Below, in pieces: positions 1-8,007 of a stretch of 61,366 nt of DNA; position 1 is the first letter of the stretch; each line of letters begins with the position of its first letter. This DNA comes from Paraglaciecola sp. (GTDB lineage: Bacteria; Pseudomonadota; Gammaproteobacteria; Enterobacterales; Alteromonadaceae): NCBI GenBank assembly GCA_009993955.1, contig JAACSL010000024.1, positions 1-61,366 on the forward strand, given 5' to 3'. The notes below the pieces were generated by a model. The model saw only the letters and a list, made by a program, of their open reading frames with translations, was not told the DNA's origin and ran no database searches. The position numbers and the translations under genes are program-made.

Positions 1-96
1 TGTTCCTCTGTTGGTTCCCACTTTCTTGGTCGAAAGATCGGATCTTGGAACAGGCATTTAGTTCAATTTCTTAAACAGGATTGGGGTTATTTATAA
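1..96 (+). other. Open tail of an unidentified reading frame at the window edge
   Basis: Frame 1 is open from the first base to a TAA at 94-96, giving a 31-residue tail that ends in LVQFLKQDWGYL. It overlaps, in another frame, the first codons of the GH94 remnant that follows. I do not recognise it. It could be the end of a gene that lies mostly outside the window (for example one that displaced the 5' part of the GH94 gene) or simply chance, since 31 codons is short. Confidence 0.2.
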
Positions 97-484
97 GGCT
101 GAACCTTATGTGGTTGCGGCGGATGTGTATGCGGTTAAGCCGCATATCGGACGGGCGGGTTGGAGTTGGTACACTGGGTCAGCAGGTTGGTTGTATCGTC
201 TGATCATTGAGTCATTATTGGGTCTACACCGCGAAGGTGATCGCTTACGTCTTTTACCTTGCATACCCGCAGAATGGACACACTATTCCATGACTTATCG
301 CTTTGGCAGCACGTCTTATCAACTTGCCATCAAGCAAGTCAATTCCGACATTGCCATTGCTGGCTATGGCTTAGTATTAGACAACGAGGTGCTCACTACA
401 GCATATATTCCCTTGCTCGACGACCAAGCAACACACCATGTTTTGTGCACGGTTAAGCGCCAAACACCGCCCATTCAAAAGTAA
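62..484 (+). pseudogene. C-terminal remnant of a GH94 / cyclic beta-glucan synthase-type enzyme
   Basis: The translation from about base 92 to the TAA at 482-484 reads as the extreme C-terminus of a glycoside hydrolase 94 / glycosyltransferase 36 enzyme of the NdvB/ChvB (cyclic beta-1,2-glucan synthase) or cellobiose phosphorylase kind. EPYVVAADVY is followed by GWSWYTGSAGWLYRL, ESLLGL and the usual LRLLPCIPAEW block. Members of the family run from about 800 to nearly 3,000 residues. Here an in-frame TAG at 59-61 closes the frame, so only about 130 residues remain and no catalytic domain is present. The GTG at 110 is an internal codon of the original gene, not a convincing start. What is seen is a truncated relic; whether the rest was deleted or shifted out of frame upstream of the window cannot be decided here. 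It is not expected to be functional. Confidence 0.75.
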
Positions 485-527
485 TCACTGGCTCGCAGAG
501 TAAGCTTGTGGATAGGTTTTGAGGGGC

Positions 528-2297
528 TTAACTGATCAACTGTAACTCGGCCAATTCACGGTAAAGGGTATTGCTCGCCATCAATTCTTGGTGGGTGCCC
601 ACCGCAAGAATATGCCCCCGATCCATCACCACAATGCGATGGGCGTTGATCACCGTGGACAGCCGATGGGCAATAATGATTGACGTTTTATTACGCATTA
701 ACTCATCTAGCGCTTGTTTAACTTTAATTTCGTTGCCCGCATCAAGGGCTGAGGTGGCCTCATCGAGCAATAGAATGGGCCGGTCGGCCAGAATGGCGCG
801 AGCAATGGCTACACGCTGTTTTTGCCCACCCGATAATCGCACCCCGCGTTCCCCGAGCTGTGTGTCGTAACCCTCAGAAAATTCGCAAATAAATTCGTGG
901 GCGCGCGCCGCTTCTGCTGCAGCTTGCACTTCTGCAAAGGTTGCCTCTGGGCGACCGTAAGCAATGTTATCCAATACGCTACTGGCAAAAATCACCGATT
1001 CTTGCGGCACCATGGCAAATTGTTGGCGTAGCTGACGCAAGCTAAAGTCCCGAATTGGCTTACCGTCTAAGGTAATTTGCCCTTGTTGCACATCGTAAAA
1101 GCGCAGCAAGAGTTGGAATAAGGTGGATTTTCCTGCCCCACTAGGCCCAACCAAAGCAAGGCGTTCACCGGCTTTAATGTGCAAATTAATATGCGTGAGT
1201 ACGGGTAAACTGCCGTCTGCAACATAACTGAAGGTTAAATCTGTCAGGGCAATTTCACCGCTAATTTTTTTATCGATAAGCTGGGTCGTTCCCTCATCGA
1301 CGATGGTGCTTTGGGTATGCAGTAATTCCATGAGGCGTTCACTGGCACCGGCGGCTTTTTGAATTTCTCCAATTACCTCACTGATGGTGGCAACGCTGCC
1401 TCCCGCCATCACCGCATAAAACATAAACGCCGTGAGTTCACCGGCGCTGAGTTCGCTGCTCAACACCAATTTAGCGCCAATCCAAGCCACGAGGGTAATC
1501 GCCAATAAACTGATGCCCATGATGCTCGATATCATCATAGCGCGGAATTTAATACGCTGACGAGCAGCAGTCATCACATCTTCAATACGCGCAAAAAAAC
1601 GCTGGCGGTCGATGTCTTCATGACTATAAGCCTGCACGGTTTGGATCTCATGCAAACTTTCATCGATATAGGCGCCCACATCGGCAACCCTGTCTTGGCT
1701 GTTTCGGGCAAATACTCTAACTCTGGCACCAAATACCCGAATAGGCACCAGCACCACCGGTACGGCCACCAGTACATACAAAGTCAACCAATGACTCGTG
1801 AATAACATCAGGATCAAACTACCGATAAAGGTGACGATGGCGCGCAGGGCCATAGACAAGCCCATACCTACGACTGATTGCAACACGGTGGTGTCGGAAG
1901 TAAAACGTGAAATCACTTCACCGGTGCGGGTGCTGGCAAAAAATGCAGGCGACAAGGTCAGTACGTGCGAGTAAACCTGCTGGCGAATATTGGCACTTAC
2001 CCGTTCCCCCAACCAAATCATGAAGTAAAAACGGAAATAGGTCGCCACACTGCCCACGAGGCCTATGCCTAAAACCAAGGCCACCATTTCGTTGAGGCGA
2101 TTAGCATTATTGGCCACAAAACCTTCATCTACTGCTGCTTTAACCCCTTGCCCCAGCAACAACCAAGACAGGGCACCAACAACCAAGGCAAGCATGGCAT
2201 AAACCACTTGGCGTTTATAAGGTTTCAGCTGGCCGAACAACCAGTTCATCAAAGTTTGGGTTGAAAATTGTTGCATTTGCATGATGTCCTGATCCAT
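528..2297 (-). CDS. MsbA-like ABC exporter, fused permease and ATPase
   Basis: Half-size ABC exporter (589 residues) expected to dimerise in the inner membrane and move a lipid, peptide or drug outward at the cost of ATP. Residues 1-320 form the six-helix transmembrane domain. The C-terminal nucleotide-binding domain has Walker A GPSGAGKST, the Q-loop (MVPQES), the signature LSGGQKQRVAIARAI, Walker B ILLLDEATSALD and the H-loop IIIAHRLSTV, so the ATPase looks intact. It resembles the uncharacterised alteromonad exporters of the MsbA/LmrA/BmrA type rather than true MsbA; the substrate cannot be inferred. The ATG at 2297 lacks a clear ribosome site, while the second ATG at 2282 follows AGGA by five bases, so the protein may start six codons later. 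It stands alone, divergent from the binding protein that follows. Confidence 0.9.
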   Translation of the reverse strand: MDQDIMQMQQFSTQTLMNWLFGQLKPYKRQVVYAMLALVVGALSWLLLGQGVKAAVDEGFVANNANRLNEMVALVLGIGLVGSVATYFRFYFMIWLGERVSANIRQQVYSHVLTLSPAFFASTRTGEVISRFTSDTTVLQSVVGMGLSMALRAIVTFIGSLILMLFTSHWLTLYVLVAVPVVLVPIRVFGARVRVFARNSQDRVADVGAYIDESLHEIQTVQAYSHEDIDRQRFFARIEDVMTAARQRIKFRAMMISSIMGISLLAITLVAWIGAKLVLSSELSAGELTAFMFYAVMAGGSVATISEVIGEIQKAAGASERLMELLHTQSTIVDEGTTQLIDKKISGEIALTDLTFSYVADGSLPVLTHINLHIKAGERLALVGPSGAGKSTLFQLLLRFYDVQQGQITLDGKPIRDFSLRQLRQQFAMVPQESVIFASSVLDNIAYGRPEATFAEVQAAAEAARAHEFICEFSEGYDTQLGERGVRLSGGQKQRVAIARAILADRPILLLDEATSALDAGNEIKVKQALDELMRNKTSIIIAHRLSTVINAHRIVVMDRGHILAVGTHQELMASNTLYRELAELQLIS

Positions 2298-2482
2298 CGT
2301 TGATGGGCAGTTTACTCATTTTTGCCGATAAGGTTTGGGAATATTTGTAAGCTTTTAAGCCTTTTCCCTGACTAGTCCCCACGCTAGAAAGCTAATCACA
2401 TGCTATTTAGCTATTTTGCATTTGCAGTCATCAGGTTTTTGCCTATGATAGGGTCACTAACATAAGCAGTAAGCCCCCACCC

Positions 2483-3205
2483 ATGAACCGCTGTATCCAA
2501 TACATGTGCAGATTTATCAGTTATTTACTGCTGCTTGGCGTGACTGCTGCCCAAGCAAGTGATGTGATGGTGGTGACTGAACAATCCCCTCCTTATCAAA
2601 TGATGATAAATGATGAAGTCGAAGGTAGCGCCACACAGACAGTGAAGCGTTTTTTGGCCGAGGCAGGTGTGTCGGCAGACTTTGCGATGTACCCCTGGGC
2701 AAGGGCTTATAAAAAAGCAACTAGTGATGCCAATATACTGATTTATTCGATTGCCAAATCACCTGAGCGTTTGGAAAAATTTCACTGGCTCATCCCTGTT
2801 GTTGACTATAACCTTGGTTTAGTGGCATTGAGTAGTGCGGCACCACTCATCATGACAGACTGGGCACAGTTAAAAAATCACCGAATCGCGGTACAGAGAG
2901 ATGATATTGCCCAGAAGTGGTTACTGTCTCTGGGTTTAGTTGAGGGGGTAAACTTTATTGCCTGCTCAGACATCAATTGTTCTTGGCAACTTCTGTATAA
3001 TCGTAACGTAGACTTCATTATTGAAACAGAAGAGCTGATTGCAGAAATGACTCGAATGTTAAATCAGCCATCGAATAGTGCTCCGTTTATTCGCGCCATT
3101 CCAGAACTGAAAGTCACCGACTATTTGGCAGCGAGCATACGCACCGAACCACACATACTGCAAAAGTTATTGGACGCAGCTCCCCGTTTTACAGCGGCTC
3201 AATAA
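2483..3205 (+). CDS. Periplasmic amino-acid-type solute-binding protein
   Basis: A 240-residue secreted protein of the bacterial extracellular solute-binding family 3 (SBP_bac_3). Residues 1-25 are a Sec signal peptide (basic start, leucine-rich core, cleavage likely after AQA). The mature part begins with a beta-strand and ligand-loop pattern (VVTEQSPPYQM) and continues with MYPWARAYKKA, typical of the stand-alone binding proteins common in Shewanella and Alteromonas. No permease or ATPase gene is adjacent in the same direction, so it may act as an orphan receptor or use a transporter encoded elsewhere. Two cysteines (ACSDINCSW) could form a disulfide in the periplasm. The ligand is unknown. 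The next gene starts within 30 bases, so the two may be co-transcribed. Confidence 0.75.
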   Translation: MNRCIQYMCRFISYLLLLGVTAAQASDVMVVTEQSPPYQMMINDEVEGSATQTVKRFLAEAGVSADFAMYPWARAYKKATSDANILIYSIAKSPERLEKFHWLIPVVDYNLGLVALSSAAPLIMTDWAQLKNHRIAVQRDDIAQKWLLSLGLVEGVNFIACSDINCSWQLLYNRNVDFIIETEELIAEMTRMLNQPSNSAPFIRAIPELKVTDYLAASIRTEPHILQKLLDAAPRFTAAQ

Positions 3206-3230
3206 CCTATATTTGGACAAAACATTCACC

Positions 3231-4109
3231 ATGCATACCCACAACGACAAACCTGTGTCTGGTCAATTTACTGCTCACTATGCCGGCAATATCCGTAAGA
3301 TGAAAGTCAGCGCACACATGCACCAGCCAGCACGTTATCAGCTGCCCATTGGCGAACAACTGATCGATATGAACACCTTATTAGGGCGCGAGATTTCCCT
3401 CAGTTACGCGGGAGACATTCATTGTGTGCATTGTGGCAACAAAACAAAAAGTAGTTTTAATCAAGGTTATTGTTATCGCTGCATGACGACATTGGCGCAG
3501 TGTGACACCTGCATCATGCGCCCAGAACTGTGCCATTATGACCAGGGCACCTGCCGCGAACCCGCCTGGGGTGAAGCCAATTGTATGCAAGATCACTTCG
3601 TGTATCTGGCCAATACCGGCACCATTAAAGTAGGGATTACCCGCCATGTGAGTGATGGCATATCGAGTCGCTGGCTTGACCAAGGTGCCACCCAAGCATT
3701 GGCGATTATGCGGGTGCAAAGTCGTTTAATCAGTGGTTTGGTGGAGTCTGCTTTAAAAAGTCATATTGCCGATAAAACCAATTGGCGCACCATGCTCACC
3801 AGCCACCCTCAGGAAGCGGATTTGGTCAGTTTACAAGCCAGCTTGTTGACAAAAATCGATGAGGAGTTGTCGGCCATTACCGATGAATATGGTTTTGCCG
3901 CCATTAATATTCTGAGTAACCAAGCGGTTAACATTCACTATCCTGTTACCGCCTACCCTAAAAAAGTGAAGTCGATAAACCTTGATAAAGAAGGTGGTTT
4001 CAGCGGCGAGCTGCAAGGCATCAAGGGGCAATATCTGTTGTTAGACGGTGATCGGGTTATCAATTTACGCAAATACGCTGGTTACGCTTTACGTATTTCT
4101 CACACCTAA
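3231..4109 (+). CDS. DUF2797 family protein with zinc-ribbon and GIY-YIG-like segments
   Basis: About 292 residues, recognised as DUF2797. The centre has a dense cysteine cluster (CVHCGNK, then CYRC, CDTC, and further Cys in the MRPELC/GTC/ANC stretch), suggesting one or two structural zinc or metal sites. It is followed by VYLANTGTIKVGIT, which resembles the first strand pair of GIY-YIG nucleases. The biochemical role is not known to me. The frame is open from a TTG at 3213, but the ATG at 3231 is preferred; neither has a strong ribosome site. It lies a few bases downstream of the solute-binding protein gene and is convergent with the next gene. Confidence 0.7.
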   Translation: MHTHNDKPVSGQFTAHYAGNIRKMKVSAHMHQPARYQLPIGEQLIDMNTLLGREISLSYAGDIHCVHCGNKTKSSFNQGYCYRCMTTLAQCDTCIMRPELCHYDQGTCREPAWGEANCMQDHFVYLANTGTIKVGITRHVSDGISSRWLDQGATQALAIMRVQSRLISGLVESALKSHIADKTNWRTMLTSHPQEADLVSLQASLLTKIDEELSAITDEYGFAAINILSNQAVNIHYPVTAYPKKVKSINLDKEGGFSGELQGIKGQYLLLDGDRVINLRKYAGYALRISHT

Positions 4110-4137
4110 GCTTTACGCTGTATTGCATCGGCTATTT

Positions 4138-4365
4138 TTATACCTCGCGCCCACCATAACTGGCAGCGAGGTCATCCAATTCAGAACAGGTATAGTCAAA
4201 ACCACGACCATCAAAATGATAAGCGACTTTTACCGTGTCGCCTTTGGCGAGCTTGGCTTTTACGTGAGCATTGCCGGATGAGGGTGACCAATGACTTAAC
4301 TCGTTTAAAAATCGGTTGGCCACTTGCCCATTAGCAAAGCGAAAATGCAGCTCGTTAGTTACCAT
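4138..4365 (-). CDS. Small hypothetical protein following the M14 peptidase
   Basis: A 75-residue soluble protein with no signal or membrane segment, of a type I do not recognise by name. It begins eight bases after the stop of the M14 peptidase gene on the same strand, so the two are almost certainly one transcript. The sequence is mixed in composition (ELHFRFANGQVANRFLNEL, then VKAKLAKGDTVKVAYHF and a Tyr/Asp-rich tail) and reads like a small beta-alpha fold. Its position suggests a role linked to the peptidase, but no function is claimed. Confidence 0.6.
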   Translation of the reverse strand: MVTNELHFRFANGQVANRFLNELSHWSPSSGNAHVKAKLAKGDTVKVAYHFDGRGFDYTCSELDDLAASYGGREV

Positions 4366-4373
4366 GTTGTCAT

Positions 4374-5291
4374 TTAACGTTGCTGAGCCAAGACATAATT
4401 TAAACCCCCGACTATCGCTGCCACTTGGGCATCAATGCAATTTTGTGCGTCGACTAGCGGGCTATCTGGATACACTTCTGTTGTGCAGGTGTATTTGGCA
4501 TTGCTCACACTGGCACACAAGCCGAGTGCATGTAAGCCATAGTTGATTACCCCTTTTTGGGTAATGGGTGAACCGATGATCATGCCTTGTGCATCGGCAG
4601 GGGCAATATGGGTGACCTTGGCGACCTCATTAATAATGGCCGTTTGAAAATCATCACAGGGATTTTCGCTATCCCCTACCGCATAGAATCCATCTGGGAT
4701 TTCCCATGCTTTTTGCTCAACGGCATCACGTGCTGCCAAGGCCGGACGAAATTCACTGTTATCAGTATCGGTGGTTTCATGCAAATCGATGTGCACAAGT
4801 ACATTTAAGCCCGCCACCAAGGACATCAACGCCGCAGATTCTGGCGCAGGACTATTAACATAAAACGAACGATTCGGATCAATCGCTAAGGGATTCCACC
4901 GATTGATGGTTTCATATGCCCAAGGACTGACACATGGCACAACTAAAATATTAAAGTGACTGCTGAAATCGCGGGCGCGCAATTTTGCAAACGCTAAGGC
5001 ACCATGCACGCCGCTGGTTTCATAACCATGCACCCCGCCAGTGACCAACACGATTGGTTTATGTGACTGCCAGTCGATACTTTTCAAGGCAAAAAGCGGG
5101 TAGTGACCCTGAGCATAATCAAGTTGACCATACTGGGTAACATAATACTGGTCACGTAGTTCATCGATTTGACTCAATACATCATGTTCATAAGATCGTT
5201 TGATTTGCTGGGCGGCTAACCACTGGGCTTTTTCTCGTTTACCCCATTTAATGCCGAGAATGCCAATTGGATAATGCTGTTCTTGCGTCAT
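4374..5291 (-). CDS. M14-family metallocarboxypeptidase
   Basis: A 305-residue cytoplasmic zinc peptidase of the M14 / succinylglutamate desuccinylase-aspartoacylase fold. The first metal-binding pair is in GGVHGYETSG (HxxE), the third ligand histidine in HIDLHETTD, with the substrate-anchoring Arg in WNPLAIDPNRSF. There is no signal peptide. Proteins of this type remove C-terminal or amide-linked residues from small peptides; the actual substrate is not predictable. It is the first gene of a two-gene unit with the small protein at 4138-4365, and is divergent from the gene starting at 5472, the roughly 180 bases between them presumably holding both promoters. Confidence 0.75.
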   Translation of the reverse strand: MTQEQHYPIGILGIKWGKREKAQWLAAQQIKRSYEHDVLSQIDELRDQYYVTQYGQLDYAQGHYPLFALKSIDWQSHKPIVLVTGGVHGYETSGVHGALAFAKLRARDFSSHFNILVVPCVSPWAYETINRWNPLAIDPNRSFYVNSPAPESAALMSLVAGLNVLVHIDLHETTDTDNSEFRPALAARDAVEQKAWEIPDGFYAVGDSENPCDDFQTAIINEVAKVTHIAPADAQGMIIGSPITQKGVINYGLHALGLCASVSNAKYTCTTEVYPDSPLVDAQNCIDAQVAAIVGGLNYVLAQQR

Positions 5292-5471
5292 GGTTGGTCC
5301 TGTAAAGCGCGACTAACGGCAATTCTATCGTACTTCAAGCAAGGAACAAGCAAGACTTCGGTTTGTCGCCATCTAATTCCTGCCGAATGCGCCAAACGTC
5401 TGCAAAAATTTCATTTGGCTAATTTATCAGCAAGATTTATACTGTACATAAAAACAGTGTTTGAGGATCTT

Positions 5472-5885
5472 ATGATGACCATACAATGCGGTGTCAAAGC
5501 CATAGACAACTTGGTAACAAAACACGGTCTTGCCTATACGCAAGTCAACAATCCTTTTCAATATGCGCAAATGTTGCCACCCAGTGCTTCTGTTGCGGAA
5601 CTACGAGACGCTATCAGTGCCTTTGGTTTACAGAATTTTCCACCGGCAATCTGGCTGTATTTACTTAATCATTGCCAGCAGCGAGGCACGATTTTGCACC
5701 AGTTTAGCTTGCCGCAGTTAGACGGTAGAACCTTCTGTTGGATTTTACTGAGTGCCGATGGCGCGTTGTTAGAATGGGTAAGTGCTATGCATAAAGCGAA
5801 CTACCTGCAAGCCTGCAAATACCTCGCGCATGCCTTGGTGCATCACAGTGAGGCGCCTCAACATTTCGCTTTAAACTATGGTTGA
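5472..5885 (+). CDS. Conserved hypothetical protein
   Basis: A 137-residue soluble protein starting at ATG 5472, eight bases after a GAGG ribosome site; the open frame reaches back to 5274 but that extension runs through the divergent promoter region and is not credible. The second half (TFCWILLSADGALLEWVSAMHKANYLQACKYL is one continuous amphipathic stretch, quoted here only by its ends TFCWILLSADGAL and LQACKYLAHAL) looks helical and well ordered. I do not recognise the family, so no function is given. It appears to be a single-gene unit followed by the terminator at 5945-5975. Confidence 0.6.
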   Translation: MMTIQCGVKAIDNLVTKHGLAYTQVNNPFQYAQMLPPSASVAELRDAISAFGLQNFPPAIWLYLLNHCQQRGTILHQFSLPQLDGRTFCWILLSADGALLEWVSAMHKANYLQACKYLAHALVHHSEAPQHFALNYG

Positions 5886-5944
5886 TTGAATAAGGCTTTA
5901 GACTGGTTGAGCGCGCCCCGCCATTACAGGCGTTTATACAGCTC

Positions 5945-5975
5945 AAAAAAAAGGCCAACACCAAAGTATTGGCCC
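5945..5975 (-). terminator. Rho-independent terminator of the carbonic anhydrase/BI-1 side
   Basis: GGCCAACAC (5953-5961) and GTATTGGCC (5966-5974) pair with one mismatch around a CAAA loop. Read on the minus strand the stem is followed by a run of eight T (the A-run at 5945-5952), the form of an intrinsic terminator for the minus-strand genes ending at 6037. Confidence 0.75.
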
Positions 5976-6036
5976 TTCATTACATCAGTTGCAGGAGGGC
6001 TTTTGCTTAGTTAAAGCGGTAAAGCCTGGGTTAACA

Positions 6037-6890
6037 CTACTTGCCAATTGTTGATAACAACGCCGGGTCTTGCACCAGATTTCGCACACCATGGCCGTGA
6101 TCTTCGTTGAAAGCGTTGCTCTTACACCACTCACCTACCGTGGCAATATTCACTTTCGCCACTTGTGGGCGCACGCTCCAACTCACTTGCAAGGGTGAAC
6201 CCGCTTCATTGTAACTTGGCCCTGTTGTCGACCCTGCATATTGCACAGGGGTGCCAGTATTACTCGGAATGTTCAGTGCCTGATAATAGCCATCTTTCAT
6301 GGCAAACTTGGTGAGTTCTTTAAAGTCATGGGCCTTTTCGTCGTTTACAACAACAAACACCTGGGTTTCTACCCGCAGTTGTGGGTTCATAATGGACTCA
6401 CTCAAACAGGCTCCCAGAGTTGGTCCTGGGGTAACTTGTGCACTTGAATGCACATAGTGTTATTCAATGGTATCGCCAGGAAACAACGCACTGTGATCAT
6501 TTGCACACATTGCTTCACTCACTGGTTTCAACTCATCTGCGCTAAGGGGTTTAGCATAGCGATACCCAGTATCATGACCTTTGCCATCGCCGTTACCGGG
6601 TATTCTGTAAACTCACCACCCTTGTGCTCGGCGTTTTTATGAAAATGAATATTGCATAAATTCATTTCTGTATAAGCTGGGGCTGTGCTGAACATGCGAG
6701 TATTGGTGCCCATAGGCGCATCGATATCACGTGGTGACTGAGGGCCGAATCCTTTGCCCGCCGTATTAGCCGACAGCTTAAGCTGTTGTGCTGCGATAAC
6801 GTCATCACCCACAGCCTTTGAGGCTGTTGAGTTAGCTTTGTCAGCCAGTGCTGCGGCTGAAGCCAGAGTAGCGATACAGGCCAAATTGGC
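6037..6890 (-). pseudogene. Delta-class carbonic anhydrase, broken by frameshift and stop
   Basis: Two reading frames join into one secreted protein of the delta-class carbonic anhydrase family (zinc enzyme interconverting CO2 and bicarbonate, in the periplasm). The N-terminal part has a signal-peptide core (LACIATLASAAALA) and the metal-site block NLCNIHFHKNAEHKGGEF. Near 6596-6600 the frame is lost: one extra C in the plus-strand run would restore EYPGNGDGKGHDTGYRYAK. In that restored frame a TAA follows at 6460-6462 (..GDTIE stop HYVHSSAQ..), after which the C-terminal 138 residues continue without a break to 6037. The 5' end is also damaged: upstream of LACIA the frame has no ATG or GTG before the stop that abuts the BI-1 gene. 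Three defects argue for a real pseudogene rather than one reading error. The family name rests on the NLCNIHFHKNAEH motif. Confidence 0.7.
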
Positions 6891-6917
6891 CTCATCTAAA
6901 ATCGTTTTTCGGTAATG

Positions 6918-7592
6918 TTACTCAGACTGGGTGAAACCGAGGAGATGCATCAGGCTAGTAAACAAATTAAATACCGCCACAAACAAACTCACGGTTGCCA
7001 TGATGTAATTGGTTTCGCCGCCCCTTACTATGTTGCTGGTTTCATACAAAATGAGGGCCGACATCAGCACCACAAACATCGCTGACACCGCCAAAGACAA
7101 AGCCGACGACTCAATAAAAAATGCCACCAGCGCAGTGACAAAACCGACAATGACACCCACCACTAAAAAGCTGCGCATAAACGAAAAATCTCGTTTACTC
7201 AAAATGGCGTAGGCCGATAATCCAGCAAAAACGGTTGCCGTCGTCACAGCCGCTTTTAACACGATGGCAGGCGCCGCCGCCCAATAAACACTGAGCATTG
7301 GCCCAAGGGTGAGCCCCATGAAGCCCGTTAAGGCAAATATGCTGAGCAAACCAGCCGCTGAATCACGGGTTTTATTGGTCAGATACAAAAGACCAAAATA
7401 GCCTACCAAGGTCACAATGAGGCCCAGTGGCGGCATATTAAAATACGCAGCAATACTGGCGGTTAATCCGCTAAACAGTAAAGTCATCGACAGCAAAGCA
7501 TAGGTATTGCGCAATACTTTGTTGTAGCCACCTACTTGGGCAAAGGTCTGCGACTGTTGTGCACTAGTCACGACTTTTACGCTGCTTGACAT
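6918..7592 (-). CDS. BI-1/YccA-family integral membrane protein
   Basis: A 224-residue Bax-inhibitor-1 family (YccA/YbhL) inner-membrane protein with seven hydrophobic segments. Visible are the N-terminal FAQVGGYNKVLRNTYALLSM entry, the GLTLGPMLSVY segment of helix three, and the C-terminal LYETSNIVRGGETNYIMATVSLFVAVFNLF block, here named by its ends, that carries the family's conserved aspartate/glutamate-type residues. E. coli YccA binds FtsH and modulates turnover of membrane proteins; whether this paralogue does is unknown. Its first 16 bases overlap the end of the HPF-like gene, so they form one transcript, and the broken carbonic anhydrase follows directly. Confidence 0.85.
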   Translation of the reverse strand: MSSSVKVVTSAQQSQTFAQVGGYNKVLRNTYALLSMTLLFSGLTASIAAYFNMPPLGLIVTLVGYFGLLYLTNKTRDSAAGLLSIFALTGFMGLTLGPMLSVYWAAAPAIVLKAAVTTATVFAGLSAYAILSKRDFSFMRSFLVVGVIVGFVTALVAFFIESSALSLAVSAMFVVLMSALILYETSNIVRGGETNYIMATVSLFVAVFNLFTSLMHLLGFTQSE

Positions 7593-7969
7593 GAGTTTTC
7601 TCCTGATTGATTAAATATAGAATCGAGTTGTGCATGGCTTAGCGGGCCGCGCGGCACACGATCAAATTGTTGATGTTTTTTAAATCGTCGCTGCAAACTA
7701 CCTTGCGCGGCAGACAGTGCTTTGGCCAAGGCTTTGTGAATATTTTCTTGGGTGGTCACCACATTGATGGTGGGCAAGCCGAACAATACAACTTGCACTC
7801 GGCATTGTTGATCTTCTCCGCCTTTGGGTCCGTTAATGTCGCTGAACACGACCTTTATTTTACGAATTTTTTCTTGGCTGCGCGCGAACACCGCACTGAT
7901 CTTAGCGCGCATTTCTTCCTTAAACGTACGACTGATCCTTTGATTGTGGGCATGAATAGTAAGTAACAT
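7577..7969 (-). CDS. HPF/RaiA-family ribosome-associated protein
   Basis: A 130-residue protein with the ribosome hibernation-promoting factor / RaiA (S30EA) domain over residues 1-100: a short beta-strand start (MLLTIHAHNQRISR), a helix (KEEMRAKISAVFAR), then IRKIKVVFSDINGPKGG and a second basic helix ending in QRRFKKHQQF. Proteins of this fold sit in the mRNA/tRNA channel of the 30S subunit in stationary phase. This one is the divergent short type found beside membrane-protein genes, not the rpoN-linked Hpf. Its stop overlaps the start of the BI-1 gene by 16 bases, implying translational coupling; a link between ribosome protection and membrane proteostasis is only an inference. Confidence 0.75.
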   Translation of the reverse strand: MLLTIHAHNQRISRTFKEEMRAKISAVFARSQEKIRKIKVVFSDINGPKGGEDQQCRVQVVLFGLPTINVVTTQENIHKALAKALSAAQGSLQRRFKKHQQFDRVPRGPLSHAQLDSIFNQSGENSCQAA

Positions 7970-8007
7970 AGAACATCCTCATGGTCAGTTGGTAAAAAGT
8001 AAAAGTC

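Noticed and set aside
5274-5471. Long N-terminal extension of the gene at 5472-5885
   Set aside because: It crosses the divergent promoter region; GAGG before ATG 5472 and the change in composition support the short form.
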